DNA of 64,000 bases from F23-D06 sp963603365 (GCA_963603365.1 CAVCMI010000022.1:1-64000), one strand, 5' to 3'. Shown: positions 1 through 9,586, counted from the first letter of the stretch. Notes: generated by a model not told the origin, from the sequence alone. Made by a program: numbers and translations.

Positions 1-2569
1 CAGTATGCGCAAACTCGTTCTCGGAGGGCTGCAGCAAGGTCAGGTGCAGTGTGACCGTGCTGTCGCATCCGTTCAGTGCGGTGAAGGTTTGGGAGTATTC
101 GCCGGATTGGGTATAGGTCATTCCGTTCCATTCGTACTCGTTGCAGACCGTTTCGTGGAACTCATGTGTCACGGCGTTGTTGACGGTGAGGTGCAGCGTG
201 ACGGTGGAGTCGCAGCCGTTTGCGGCGGTGAGGGTCTGGGTGTAGTCGCCGGACTGGGTGTAGGTTTCTCCGTTCCACTCGTACTCGTTGCATTCGGTGC
301 GGGTGATAATAGTGGTCTGTGCGGGCGGGCATGGATTTCCGGTCTCTAACGTGGTCTCTGCGGCTGCCGAGCAACCGTTGCTCCAATTGGCATATACTTG
401 GTAGGTTGGGCTGTCATGGGCAACTCCGGATATCAGGTAAGAGGTGTTCTCCGTGTTGCTTGTAAAGTTGCCATTTTGATAGACGTCATAACTCTCAACC
501 GTCACTTCCGGGTCTTCAAGGTACGCTTTCAGTGAGAAATTACGTCCATAATTCCAACTGAAGAAAGGATTGCCGTTGATGGATATAAGGTCGCCTTTCT
601 CCGGATAGTAGGTGATGTTCCCGGTGACAATCGGGAATGCATTCGCTCTGTCGAGGAACTGGATGCCGAACCAGAGCTCTTGGGTGGCGTCAATGGTCAC
701 AGGCGTGTCCAGCGTTATGGTGTTCCAGACATTGCAAGTTACCGAGTCAACCGCCTGCTCAATGATCCTTGTTCCGCTTTTTACCAGTCCGTTGACGATG
801 CTTCCTCCGGTATAGACGACAATTTTATAGTCGTTGATGTGATTGGACGGCACGAATGAGATGCGGGTCAAAACTTTATTATGGTATGCTACTAAATCAC
901 TGTCGCAGTATCGTTGACAAAGTATGGTCAGATTATCTTGTCCATATTTATAATGCATAGAGGCAACAGAGTCCCACGACAAAGGATAGGTGCCTGGCTC
1001 CGGAGTTTGCGGTGCGTTCCAGGTAAGGTTAACCTGTTGCTGTTCTTGTGTGGCCGACAAGTTCTGCGGTGCGTTGCATTGCAGTTGGTAAGAATGGCCC
1101 GTAAGTGCGATGATTGTCTGTGCAGTATTGGCGGAAAAAACAAGAGTGCTGCGTTCTGTCGTCGGTGTTTCTCCCGATGGAGTGTAACGGAGATAGATTT
1201 GACCGGTTGTGGCATTGATTGACAAGTTGCTCGTGAAATGGATGTTATCGAGGCTGATGCTGAAATTGTCGGAAACGGAGACTTGTACATTTTCAGAAAT
1301 ATTTTTTCCAATGAAAGTCACGATTTTAGATTCGCTGGTGGAGTTCACCGGCGACATAAGCGACAGGGTGTTGGATGCAGTATGTATGATTGGCGTTCCG
1401 CCTTGTATGCCGATGACGGCAATGTTGTTTGAGTTATAGACACGGGCTGAAGCGGGATTCAAGGCGCCAATGAGGAAGTATCCGTCATATAAGCCACCCC
1501 ATCCCCAGTTGAAATGGAAATAGTCTTGTTCATCATAACCGTCACAGACGAAAGCATGTCCGACACTGCCTGTACCAGCATAGAGAATTGGCCGCTGGTG
1601 GTCGAGTTCATTCTTGAGTATGTTTTTCCAGGCATCATCCGTATAGGAACTTTTGGTTATGTAGGTGGGTTCAGTCTGAATGACTGCATTGCTGTCGGGG
1701 CTGTATTTGAAATAGGTCTTAAAAGCCGGTGTGATGTAGTTGTTGAATGCGCCGCTGCTGCGGGGTCCGAATGCTGTCTGCACGCTGACCGCACAATGGT
1801 ATATGAGTTTCGCTACTGCACTTTTTTCGCTGCTGGCGCTGTTGGCAGTGAGGCGGCTCGGCATGTTGTCGAAGTCGTACGTTTGGTTGTCATAGTAAAC
1901 GGTCAGTTGCCCATAATTCTGTGAGGTGTAGGTTTTGGTGCCGCTTCCAGATGCAGGATACTGCCAATAACGTACAATCTGCGCCATAGCGGTGCCTACG
2001 CAACCCGCATAGGCGTGTCCGCCAGGACCATTGGTGTCCTCGGGGCAATAGAGATTGTAATAGGTGTTTTGGTTCCAGTTAGTCTGAAGGAGCGGTTCGA
2101 CGGCCGTACCGCTGGAGCGGGAGGCTCTGTCCGTTTCTGCCCGGGAGAGGCTTTCCCATTTTCTGCGGATATCGGCGTTTTGGGCTTTCGCTTTTGCCGC
2201 CTCCCTGATCCCGTTGGCGTATTGCTGTAGGAAAGCCTTCATGTTTTCGGGGATGTTTTCAGGGTCGAAATGCCCCGAAATAGCGTACCCTAAAACGGGT
2301 TCTGTGTTGTCGTCCGCACTTGTGATTACGAATCCGCGATCCAAGTTGTAAATCCGAATGCAGTCCGAATTGTCTTTCTTGAGTGTGTAAGCCAGTGTCG
2401 GTTCCGCATTTAGGGAATAAGAATGATGGAGTTTTTCTTTGATGAAATTAAGTGCCACACGTTTTGTTGCAAGACTGTCTGCCGGCATGCTCTGCAATGT
2501 GAGTATGCCTGAAAACAGACAGGTCAGCAGCAGAAACAGCGTGCGACAACGGTCTTGATTTGTTGGCAT
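1..2569 (-). CDS. Secreted C10 (streptopain-like) cysteine peptidase, 3' end outside window
   Basis: About 856 residues are visible and the frame stays open to the window edge, so the C-terminus is missing. A signal peptide (hydrophobic run near residues 10-24) is followed by a Spi-type prodomain (about 30-120) and a C10 peptidase domain. The catalytic Cys190 lies in GCVGTAMAQI and His338 in GHAFVCDGYD, followed by the family's FNWGWGG stretch. Ig-like segments come next, then two and a bit 49-residue repeats at the edge. I infer export by type IX secretion, but the sorting domain would lie outside. The ATG overlaps the lnt stop codon by one base (TAATG), so the gene is probably translationally coupled as the last gene of dsbD-lnt. 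The peptidase assignment is firm; the substrate is unknown. Confidence 0.88.
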   Translation of the reverse strand, partial: MPTNQDRCRTLFLLLTCLFSGILTLQSMPADSLATKRVALNFIKEKLHHSYSLNAEPTLAYTLKKDNSDCIRIYNLDRGFVITSADDNTEPVLGYAISGHFDPENIPENMKAFLQQYANGIREAAKAKAQNADIRRKWESLSRAETDRASRSSGTAVEPLLQTNWNQNTYYNLYCPEDTNGPGGHAYAGCVGTAMAQIVRYWQYPASGSGTKTYTSQNYGQLTVYYDNQTYDFDNMPSRLTANSASSEKSAVAKLIYHCAVSVQTAFGPRSSGAFNNYITPAFKTYFKYSPDSNAVIQTEPTYITKSSYTDDAWKNILKNELDHQRPILYAGTGSVGHAFVCDGYDEQDYFHFNWGWGGLYDGYFLIGALNPASARVYNSNNIAVIGIQGGTPIIHTASNTLSLMSPVNSTSESKIVTFIGKNISENVQVSVSDNFSISLDNIHFTSNLSINATTGQIYLRYTPSGETPTTERSTLVFSANTAQTIIALTGHSYQLQCNAPQNLSATQEQQQVNLTWNAPQTPEPGTYPLSWDSVASMHYKYGQDNLTILCQRYCDSDLVAYHNKVLTRISFVPSNHINDYKIVVYTGGSIVNGLVKSGTRIIEQAVDSVTCNVWNTITLDTPVTIDATQELWFGIQFLDRANAFPIVTGNITYYPEKGDLISINGNPFFSWNYGRNFSLKAYLEDPEVTVESYDVYQNGNFTSNTENTSYLISGVAHDSPTYQVYANWSNGCSAAAETTLETGNPCPPAQTTIITRTECNEYEWNGETYTQSGDYTQTLTAANGCDSTVTLHLTVNNAVTHEFHETVCNEYEWNGMTYTQSGEYSQTFTALNGCDSTVTLHLTLLQPSENEFAHT
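4..300 (-). repeat. 147-bp tandem repeat within the C10 peptidase gene
   Basis: Two copies of a 49-codon unit lie head to tail, and a third begins at the window edge. Each unit has the pattern CNEYEWNG...YTQSG.Y.QT..A.NGCDSTVTLHLT. The segment encoding EYEWNG recurs exactly 147 bp apart (about 134 and 281). Such cysteine-containing repeats are common near the C-terminus of Bacteroidota surface proteins and make copy-number variation plausible. Confidence 0.85.
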
Positions 2570-4215
2570 TAGGTCGTAATTGTTAGAATTAAATGTTTAA
2601 TGATGCAGAATAGGGTGTAGGCAAGTCCGGCCATTGCCAAGATTACGGCGATCATTGCCAGATAGTCGCCGTGCCGGGTGTAGAATGTGGTGTCTTGCTG
2701 AGCATATATGGTATCAGCTAACACTCTTCTTTCAAGATATTTTGTTTTCTGCATAACATTTCCCATCGGGTCGATAATGCCGGAGATGCCCCCATTGGCG
2801 GCGCGAAGCACATATCGGTGGTTTTCAATAGCCCTCAGCCGAGCCATTTCGAAGTGTTGACCGTGCCCTGGCGTGTCGTCCCACCAAGAGTCATTCGTAA
2901 TGACTGTCAGCACATTGGAGCCATTGTCGACAAAAGCGGAAACTAACTCTCCATAAATTGATTCATAACAAATGGCAGTGCTGGTCTTTACCGGCTTCCC
3001 ATTCGCTGTTATGGAGAACACGCGCTGTTCCGTGTCTTTGCCCAACGACCCGTGAGAGCCGCCCAGGTCAACCAGCAAGTCGGAAAGGAATCCCAACAGT
3101 TTCGGGAACGGGAGCGCCTCTACGCCGGGCACTAATCTGCTTTTGTGATAATGTCCGTTATAATGGTTGTGATTGTAACATACTGCCGTGTTGTACAGGT
3201 CGATGTAATGGCTGTCATCGACTTGCTGCGCCGTGATGGTAGCACGATAGTCGAACAAACGGTATGTGGAGAGTCCTAAAATGAGGTTCAGGTTTGGATA
3301 GGCAGCCGTCAATGTGTCGAAAAGCGGAAAACATCCGTACGTCGGGTTGTCGATAGGGTAGGAGTTGTCCTTGAGGGCTTTCAGGGATACGGTGTGCGGA
3401 ATGCACGATTCGGGACATACGGCAAGGCATGTTTGGCTGTCGCAATATGGCGTAATCATGTCTATGATGCGCTGCGCCTGCTGCTCGTTTGTGAGCCGGA
3501 ACTGCTCTTCCCAGACGTCTGTGTTGGGCTGCACTACCAGCACTTTCATCGGTGTGCTCTTGTCTATTCTGCGTTCCGCACTGCTGTACATGCATAGCGA
3601 CAGGACAATTGGCAGTACCAGACATGCCATAAAAGCGGTCGCTTGCCCCCATCCCCTGGTTCTGTATTCGCTTTCGTGGCGGAGAATCCGGTAGAAGAGC
3701 GTATTGCAAACCAGTACCCAAAGCGTGCCGCCGAAAGTGCCGGTGACGGAATACCATTGAATGCAGCGCGGCCACACAGCGAAGACGTTGCCGAGGTTCA
3801 GCCACGGCCACGTCAGATCCCAGTTCAAGTGCAGTCTTTCAAACGACATCCACAAGGCAATAAACAGTATGGGATGTATCCACCGTTGTGGGATGTGTGT
3901 CCTGCAGCCGTGCCACAGGGCGAACACCAGCGACTGCAGCAGCGCATTTATCACTACGGCGGCAATGCCTCCCGGCACGGTGCAATAGGATATCCAATAG
4001 GTGGTTATGGCATTCCATACCACAAAAGCGGGGTAGGAATAGCCGAGCGCTTTCAAGAACGGCAATTTGCCGTTCTTGCGAGTCAGCGCTTCGCTGATGA
4101 TGAAAAGCGGCACAAATGCAACAAAAATGAGAAGGGGAAACCCATGAGGATACCACGAGAACGCAAGCAGAAGCCCGCTCAGGACACTCAACAACAACAG
4201 TTTATACCATCTCAT
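2569..4215 (-). CDS. lnt: Apolipoprotein N-acyltransferase
   Basis: 548 residues. The enzyme adds the third acyl chain to the N-terminal cysteine of lipoproteins in the inner membrane. Multiple hydrophobic helices fill residues 1-210, and a C-N hydrolase (nitrilase-like) domain follows. The expected triad is visible as Glu269 (CPESC), Lys358 (HKSRLVPG) and Cys416 (AICYES), which correspond to E267, K335 and C387 of the E. coli enzyme. A last helix lies at the C-terminus (about 520-540). It starts 15 bp after the dsbD stop and its own stop overlaps the C10 peptidase start. At least six predicted lipoproteins in this window would be substrates. Confidence 0.93.
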   Translation of the reverse strand: MRWYKLLLLSVLSGLLLAFSWYPHGFPLLIFVAFVPLFIISEALTRKNGKLPFLKALGYSYPAFVVWNAITTYWISYCTVPGGIAAVVINALLQSLVFALWHGCRTHIPQRWIHPILFIALWMSFERLHLNWDLTWPWLNLGNVFAVWPRCIQWYSVTGTFGGTLWVLVCNTLFYRILRHESEYRTRGWGQATAFMACLVLPIVLSLCMYSSAERRIDKSTPMKVLVVQPNTDVWEEQFRLTNEQQAQRIIDMITPYCDSQTCLAVCPESCIPHTVSLKALKDNSYPIDNPTYGCFPLFDTLTAAYPNLNLILGLSTYRLFDYRATITAQQVDDSHYIDLYNTAVCYNHNHYNGHYHKSRLVPGVEALPFPKLLGFLSDLLVDLGGSHGSLGKDTEQRVFSITANGKPVKTSTAICYESIYGELVSAFVDNGSNVLTVITNDSWWDDTPGHGQHFEMARLRAIENHRYVLRAANGGISGIIDPMGNVMQKTKYLERRVLADTIYAQQDTTFYTRHGDYLAMIAVILAMAGLAYTLFCIIKHLILTITT

Positions 4216-4230
4216 AGTTGTGTCGCCGAC

Positions 4231-6264
4231 TTATTTTTGGCTTTTGTATTTGTCAATGCCTTCGCGCAGGAAGCGTATATAGTTGTCTTTGTTGCGTTCG
4301 TAATAGGTGGGGCCGGAGAGCACTTTTCCGTCAGGATCCACGACAAAGTAGCAAGGTTGGGAGTTCTCGTGGTAGATGCTCTGCTCGATGTGGCGGTTTT
4401 TGGCGCCGAGCATCGTGATGGGCTCTCCTTCGCCATCGGTAAGTTTCCCTTTTTCTTCATCGGGCAGCGCAATGACCTTGTCATCGGCATAGAGGGTGGC
4501 CACGATGACCTCTTCGGCGAAGATGCGGCGAACCTCAGGGTCTATCCAGACGGCGTTCTCCACATTTCTGCAGTTGGTGCAGCCGTGTCCCGTGAAGTCC
4601 AGAAATACCGGCTTGCCGGCTTTCTTGGCGGCGCGCAGTGCCTGATCATAATCGAAATAACCCTTTATTCCGAACGGGATGTCCAATCTGTCGGCATAGA
4701 GCGGCTCTTCAACCCATTGGTAAGTGGATGCGTTTCCGCCGCTGCCGCTTTCGTTGCGCACAATGGTGGAAATGTCAAAATCCTGCGTGGTCATCGGCGG
4801 CAGCCAGCCTGAAATGGCTTTCAGCGGGGCTCCGAACATGCCGGGGATCATATATACTACAAAGGTGAACACGAAAACTGAAAGCACAAAACGGAACGCG
4901 CTTTTCTGTACAGGATACTCGTCATCGGCCGGGAAGCGGATTTTCCCTAACAGGTACAGTCCCAGCAAGGTGAACAGCACAATCCAGAAAGCAAGGTATA
5001 TCTCGCGGTCCAGGATGCCCCAATGGTAGGTCTGGTCGGGCACATTTATGAATTTCAGGGCAAAGGCGATTTCAACAAAGGCGAGGATTACTTTCAGGGT
5101 GTTCATCCAGCCTCCGGATTTGGGCATTTTCTTGAGCAGGCTCGGAAACAGCGCGAAGAAAGTGAAGGGCACTGCTATGCCTAACGAGAACCCTAACATG
5201 CCGATGACCGGCTTCAGGAAAGACCCTCCGGCGGCATTCAGCGCCACTGCACCGGCGATGGGAAGCGTGCACGAGAAAGATACCAACACTAAAGTTAAGG
5301 CCATGAAGAAGATGCCTGCAATTCCTCCCTGACGTTGGCGTTTGGCAGAGTTGTTAACCCAAGAACTGGGCAAGGTGATTTCGAAATAACCCAGGAGCGA
5401 GAATGCGAAAATCAGGAAAATGACGGCAAACAGCAAGTTGGGGATCCAGTGTGTGCTGAGCACGTTGCCCATGTCTGCTCCGAAAATGGCAGAGAGCACT
5501 AACCCGAATATCAAAAAGATGACAATGATGAACAGTCCATAAAGCAGTGCGTCGCGTTTGCCTTTCATTCCCTCCTTGGAGAAGAATGAGACGGTCATCG
5601 GTATCATCGGGAACACACAGGGCATAAGCAGTCCCACAAGACCGCCTAACACGGCCGTGAGGAAATAGACGAACAGCGATTTGTCATCGCCTCCTGCCTC
5701 CTCGTCGGTGCCGGCATTGTCAGGTTCCGTAATGGCGGCAGCACTGTCTGCCGGCAGTTCTGTCTGCGGAGCCGACATGGCGGTGTCTTCTTTCGCGGCC
5801 GCCGCGGCGATGTTGTCAAACCCCTTGACGTCGATGTTGAATTTTTTCTCTATCGGTATGCAACGTCCCTCCATACAGGCTTGTCCCTCAACTTTACCCT
5901 TGATGGTGAAAGGCTTGTTGCTTAAAACTCTGACCTTTTGCTTGAAAGTCACACTCTTCTCAAAGTATTTTGCCGTGCCGAACTCGTCGGTCAGTTCCTT
6001 GGCCTTCGGCTCTGTGACATTTCCGGTACGCTTGTAGTTGCTGTTGTCCTCGAAGGTGAATGTGACCGGCAGTTCAATGCCTTTCGTGAATTGCGAATAG
6101 AGATGCCAGTTGTTCTGGATGTCGGCCTTGAATTGCAGTTCTGCTATCGAATCGTTTACTTTGTTAGCGGAGAAAGTCCACTTGACCGGAGATTCCTGCG
6201 CCTTTGTGCTGACAAAAGAGAGTGTGAACGCGGCGAGGAGAGAGAGAAGTAGAATTTTTTTCAT
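4231..6264 (-). CDS. dsbD: DsbD-type thiol:disulfide interchange protein
   Basis: 677 residues from the ATG at 6264. The protein carries reducing equivalents from cytoplasmic thioredoxin across the inner membrane. Three modules are visible. The first is a signal peptide plus periplasmic N-domain with a C130-x4-C135 pair. The second is an eight-helix core with Cys216 in MPCVFPMIP and Cys332 in SFSCTLP. The third is a thioredoxin-like end with C562-x2-C565 (HGCTNCRN). An in-frame ATG at 6285 exists, but the -7 box at 6291-6298 would start transcription near 6284, so 6264 is preferred; it also gives a clean signal peptide. It heads the dsbD-lnt-peptidase run. Confidence 0.92.
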   Translation of the reverse strand: MKKILLLSLLAAFTLSFVSTKAQESPVKWTFSANKVNDSIAELQFKADIQNNWHLYSQFTKGIELPVTFTFEDNSNYKRTGNVTEPKAKELTDEFGTAKYFEKSVTFKQKVRVLSNKPFTIKGKVEGQACMEGRCIPIEKKFNIDVKGFDNIAAAAAKEDTAMSAPQTELPADSAAAITEPDNAGTDEEAGGDDKSLFVYFLTAVLGGLVGLLMPCVFPMIPMTVSFFSKEGMKGKRDALLYGLFIIVIFLIFGLVLSAIFGADMGNVLSTHWIPNLLFAVIFLIFAFSLLGYFEITLPSSWVNNSAKRQRQGGIAGIFFMALTLVLVSFSCTLPIAGAVALNAAGGSFLKPVIGMLGFSLGIAVPFTFFALFPSLLKKMPKSGGWMNTLKVILAFVEIAFALKFINVPDQTYHWGILDREIYLAFWIVLFTLLGLYLLGKIRFPADDEYPVQKSAFRFVLSVFVFTFVVYMIPGMFGAPLKAISGWLPPMTTQDFDISTIVRNESGSGGNASTYQWVEEPLYADRLDIPFGIKGYFDYDQALRAAKKAGKPVFLDFTGHGCTNCRNVENAVWIDPEVRRIFAEEVIVATLYADDKVIALPDEEKGKLTDGEGEPITMLGAKNRHIEQSIYHENSQPCYFVVDPDGKVLSGPTYYERNKDNYIRFLREGIDKYKSQK

Positions 6265-6290
6265 ATTCTGCTTTTTAAATTTCAATGCCG

Positions 6291-6298
6291 CAAAAATA
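6291..6298 (-). promoter_or_regulatory. -7 box of the dsbD promoter
   Basis: On the minus strand this reads TATTTTTG, an exact match to the Bacteroidota -7 consensus TAnnTTTG, just downstream of the groEL terminator. It places transcription start near 6284 and decides the dsbD start codon. Confidence 0.7.
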
Positions 6299-6307
6299 AT
6301 AAAAAAT

Positions 6308-6356
6308 AAAAAAAGCGGCAGACCGGGAAAAATATTTCGGAGTCTGTCGCTTTTTT
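6308..6356 (-). terminator. Intrinsic terminator of groES-groEL
   Basis: The inverted repeat AAAAAAGCGACAGAC / GTCTGCCGCTTTTTT (minus-strand sense) has one mismatch and an 18-nt loop. It ends in a T run and sits 44 bp after the groEL stop. Runs of A and T on both sides suggest it could act in both directions. Confidence 0.85.
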
Positions 6357-6399
6357 CAGGATTCCGCCGATTGGCGGATCAGGGTTTTACGGCTGTCTG

Positions 6400-8037
6400 T
6401 TAGTACATGCCGCCCATGCCTTGGCCCATGCCGCCGCCCATAGGGGCAGCCGGGGTTTCTTCCTTGATTTCGGCCAGTACACACTCGGTCGTCAGCAGCA
6501 TGCCGGCGATGGAGGCGGCGTTCTCAAGTGCAACGCGGGCAACCTTGGTCGGGTCGATGACACCGGCTTCAATCAGGTTCTGATACACGTCCATTCTGGC
6601 GTTGTAGCCGTAGTCGCCTTTGCCTTGCAGCACGGCGTTCACGACGACAGAGCCCTCTTTGCCGGCATTGTTGGCAATCTGGCGGAGCGGTTCTTCAACG
6701 GCGCGGCGCACGATGTCGATGCCGATCTTCTGGTCTTCATTCTCGCCTTTGAGGTCTTTCAGCGATTCGATGGCGCGGATGTAGCCTACGCCGCCGCCTG
6801 GGATGATGCCCTCTTCAATGGCTGCGCGGGTGGCGTGCAGCGCATCGTCGTAACGGTCTTTCTTCTCTTTCATCTCCACTTCAGAAGCTGCACCTACATA
6901 GATGACGGCAACACCGCCTGCCAACTTGGCCAGACGCTCTTGCAGCTTCTCGCGGTCGTAGTCTGATGTGGTCTTTTCAATCTGGGCTTTGATCTGGGCG
7001 ATGCGGGCCTCAATGCTCTGTTTGTCGCCTTTGCCGCTCACGATGGTGGTGTTCTCCTTGTCAACCGTGATCTTCTCGGCGGTGCCTAACATGTCGATGG
7101 TGGCGTCTTCCAACTTGAATCCCTTCTCTTCGGAGATGACTGTTGCACCCGTCAGGATGGCAATGTCTTCCAGCATCTCTTTTCTCCTGTCACCGAAGCC
7201 CGGAGCTTTGACAGCCACGATTTTAAGACCGCCGCGGAGTCTGTTCACGACAAGCGTTGCCAATGCCTCGCTGTCCAGGTCTTCTGAAATGACCAGCATT
7301 GGACGTCCGCTCTGCGCCACCTTTTCAAGGATGGGCAGGAACTCTTTCATATTGCTGATCTTCTTGTCGTAAAGGAGGATGTAAGGACTGTCATAAACAG
7401 CCTCCATCTTCTCGGTGTCGGTCACGAAATAGGGGGAAATATAACCTCTGTCAAACTGCATGCCTTCCACGATCTTGACGGTCGTGTCGGTGCCCTTGGC
7501 CTCTTCGATGGTGATGACACCCTCTTTCTTCACTTTCTGCATGGCTTCGGCAATCACTTTCCCGACAGTAGCGTCATTGTTTGCTGAAATAGAAGCCACT
7601 TGCTCGATCTTCTCATGGCTGTCGTTGATTTCGACAGACTGTTTCTTGAGATTCTCCACGATGGAGGCGACTGCCAAGTCAATGCCGCGCTTGAGTTCCA
7701 TCGGGTTGGCTCCGGCAGTGACATTCTTCAGTCCTGTGTTGAAGATGGCCTGTGCCAGCACGGTCGCGGTGGTCGTGCCGTCACCGGCCTGGTCGTTGGT
7801 CTTTGAAGCGACTTCCTTGACCATCTGCGCGCCCATGTTCTCAATAGGCTCTTTCAATTCAATTTCTTTGGCTACCGTGACGCCGTCCTTTGTGATGTGC
7901 GGCGCACCGAATTTCTTGTCGATGATTACATTGCGGCCTTTCGGTCCAAGTGTTACCTTGACGGCATTTGCCAATGCGTCAACACCCTTCTTTAAGCCTT
8001 CACGGGCTTCCCAGTTATATTTAATGTCTTTTGCCAT
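6400..8037 (-). CDS. groEL: 60-kDa chaperonin GroEL
   Basis: 545 residues starting MAKDIKYNWEAREGLKKG. An upstream in-frame ATG at 8079 gives only a lysine-rich leader and is rejected. It forms the double-ring folding chamber with GroES. Hallmarks include the nucleotide-binding GDGTTTATVLA segment, GPKGRN near the N-terminus and the C-terminal GGM-type tail (GGGMGQGMGGMY). It lies 53 bp after groES in the standard groESL order, and a strong terminator follows. Confidence 0.98.
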   Translation of the reverse strand: MAKDIKYNWEAREGLKKGVDALANAVKVTLGPKGRNVIIDKKFGAPHITKDGVTVAKEIELKEPIENMGAQMVKEVASKTNDQAGDGTTTATVLAQAIFNTGLKNVTAGANPMELKRGIDLAVASIVENLKKQSVEINDSHEKIEQVASISANNDATVGKVIAEAMQKVKKEGVITIEEAKGTDTTVKIVEGMQFDRGYISPYFVTDTEKMEAVYDSPYILLYDKKISNMKEFLPILEKVAQSGRPMLVISEDLDSEALATLVVNRLRGGLKIVAVKAPGFGDRRKEMLEDIAILTGATVISEEKGFKLEDATIDMLGTAEKITVDKENTTIVSGKGDKQSIEARIAQIKAQIEKTTSDYDREKLQERLAKLAGGVAVIYVGAASEVEMKEKKDRYDDALHATRAAIEEGIIPGGGVGYIRAIESLKDLKGENEDQKIGIDIVRRAVEEPLRQIANNAGKEGSVVVNAVLQGKGDYGYNARMDVYQNLIEAGVIDPTKVARVALENAASIAGMLLTTECVLAEIKEETPAAPMGGGMGQGMGGMY

Positions 8038-8090
8038 AACTATGTGTTTTTTTTTGATTGTTTGCTTATTGATTGTCACTTGATTTTGAA

Positions 8091-8366
8091 TTAACAGATG
8101 GCGTAGATGTCGCTCTCTTTCATGATGAGGTAGGTCTCACCGTCAATCTGGATTTCTGTGCCGGAGTACTTGCCGTACAGCACGGTGTCATTTACAGATA
8201 CCGTCATAGGCTCGTCTTTCTTGCCTGGTCCTACTGCCACGACAGTGCCTCTCTGAGGTTTCTCCTTCGCTGTGTCAGGAATGATGATTCCGCCAGCCGT
8301 CTTCTGTTCGGCTTCTGCCGGTTTTACCAGAACTCTGTCTGCTAATGGTTTGATGTTGCAATTCAT
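8091..8366 (-). CDS. groES: 10-kDa co-chaperonin GroES
   Basis: 91 residues, the lid of the GroEL chamber. The N-terminal MNCNIKPLADRVLVKP, a mobile-loop segment around EQKTAGGIIIPD and the beta-barrel segment DTVLYGKYSGTEI are all typical. It is the first gene of groESL and is divergent from hydE. I see no CIRCE-type inverted repeat upstream. The nearest promoter-like stretch (TAACTTTTG on the minus strand near 8430) misses the -7 consensus by one position. Confidence 0.97.
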   Translation of the reverse strand: MNCNIKPLADRVLVKPAEAEQKTAGGIIIPDTAKEKPQRGTVVAVGPGKKDEPMTVSVNDTVLYGKYSGTEIQIDGETYLIMKESDIYAIC

Positions 8367-8472
8367 AGTACTTTACTTTTTTAAGTTGATATTGATTATT
8401 GTTGTTTGCTGGAAATGCGGTTGCATTTATACAAAAGTTATGCCAAAATAGATCTATGCCCGATACTGACAG

Positions 8473-8502
8473 TTTGTCAGTCGTTTTTTTATGCTATATT
8501 TG
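8473..8502 (+). promoter_or_regulatory. hydE promoter (-33 and -7 boxes)
   Basis: TTTG at 8473-8476 and TATATTTG at 8495-8502, separated by 18 bp, match the Bacteroidota -33/-7 arrangement. Transcription would start near 8509, which rules out the upstream in-frame ATG at 8399 as the hydE start. Confidence 0.7.
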
Positions 8503-8554
8503 CCCGTATTTTCCGAAATACGGGATTAAGACTGAAAATGACTTCTATTCATCA

Positions 8555-9586
8555 ATGATACAGGATATTATAAAAAACAGAAATTTGTCGCTGCAGGATC
8601 TTTCCGTGCTCTTGTCCGGTGACGATGCCGCCTTGTCAGAAGAACTCCGCGCCGCAGCGCAGATGACCGCCCAGTCGGTGTATGGGAAAAAAATATTTAT
8701 GCGCGGACTTGTCGAGGTCAGCAACCACTGCAAGAATGACTGTTACTATTGCGGCATCCGCAAGAGCAATGCCCACGTTGACCGATACCGCCTCGACAAG
8801 GAGACGATCCTCCAATGCTGCCGTTCCGGCTATGCACTCGGCTTCAGGACTTTTGTGCTGCAGGGCGGAGAAGACGGCTACTATACGGACTCTGTCTTAT
8901 GCGACATCGTCTCCGCCATCAAACAGGAGCACCCCGACTGTGCGGTCACACTTTCGTTAGGCGAGCGCTCGCGGGAGAGTTATCGCCGTCTTTTCGAGGC
9001 CGGCGCCGACCGCTATCTGCTCCGGCACGAAACCGCCAACGAAGCGCATTACAGGCTGCTGCATCCTGAGAGCATGTCGCTCAACCACAGAAAGGAGTGC
9101 CTTTTCAATCTGAAAGATATCGGATACCAAGTCGGCTGCGGCTTTATGGTAGGCAGTCCCGGGCAGACTCCCGGAACGATCTATGAGGATCTCCAGTTCA
9201 TCCGCCAACTGCAGCCCCAAATGGTGGGCATAGGTCCCTTTATTCCGGAACATGACACGCCGTTTGCCGCGAAGCCCGCGGGCACCCTGCAGCAAACTCT
9301 CACGCTGCTGTCAATCATACGCCTGCTCAAGCCTAATGTGCTCCTGCCCGCCACCACTGCCTTGGGTACAATCAGCCCCACAGGCCGAGAAGAGGGCATA
9401 CGTCACGGTGCCAATGTCATCATGCCTAACCTTTCACCATTAGAGGTGAGGGGCAAGTACTTGCTGTATGACAACAAGATATGTACAGGAGACGAGGCCG
9501 CCGAATGTCGCGCTTGTGTGCAACGGAGAATCGAGAGCATCGGCTATGAACTTGTCGTTGACCGCGGCGACTGCCATGGGAAGTGA
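8555..9586 (+). CDS. hydE: [FeFe]-hydrogenase maturase HydE (radical SAM)
   Basis: 343 residues from the ATG at 8555. HydE helps build the dithiolate-bridged diiron part of the H-cluster, together with HydF and HydG. The radical-SAM motif is C59-x3-C63-x2-C66 (CKNDCYYC). A C-terminal C-x7-C-x2-C motif (ICTGDEAAECRAC) matches the auxiliary-cluster cysteines of characterised HydE. BioB/ThiH-like glycines such as LQGGEDG are present. The gene is alone: hydF, hydG and a catalytic hydrogenase are not in the window, although a hydrogenase-like protein lies 6 kb away. The related PylB is a possible confusion, but the accessory cysteines favour HydE. Confidence 0.88.
   Translation: MIQDIIKNRNLSLQDLSVLLSGDDAALSEELRAAAQMTAQSVYGKKIFMRGLVEVSNHCKNDCYYCGIRKSNAHVDRYRLDKETILQCCRSGYALGFRTFVLQGGEDGYYTDSVLCDIVSAIKQEHPDCAVTLSLGERSRESYRRLFEAGADRYLLRHETANEAHYRLLHPESMSLNHRKECLFNLKDIGYQVGCGFMVGSPGQTPGTIYEDLQFIRQLQPQMVGIGPFIPEHDTPFAAKPAGTLQQTLTLLSIIRLLKPNVLLPATTALGTISPTGREEGIRHGANVIMPNLSPLEVRGKYLLYDNKICTGDEAAECRACVQRRIESIGYELVVDRGDCHGK

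Noticed and set aside
5..2230. Several small plus-strand open frames near the left edge
   Set aside because: They lie opposite the C10 peptidase, whose frame is open throughout and has catalytic motifs.
3643..4812. 389-codon plus-strand open frame across lnt and dsbD
   Set aside because: It is antisense to two well-supported genes, has no family-like sequence and arises from their codon use.
8367..8472. Possible groES promoter (TAACTTTTG, minus strand)
   Set aside because: It misses the -7 consensus by one position and lacks a clear -33 element, so it was not listed.
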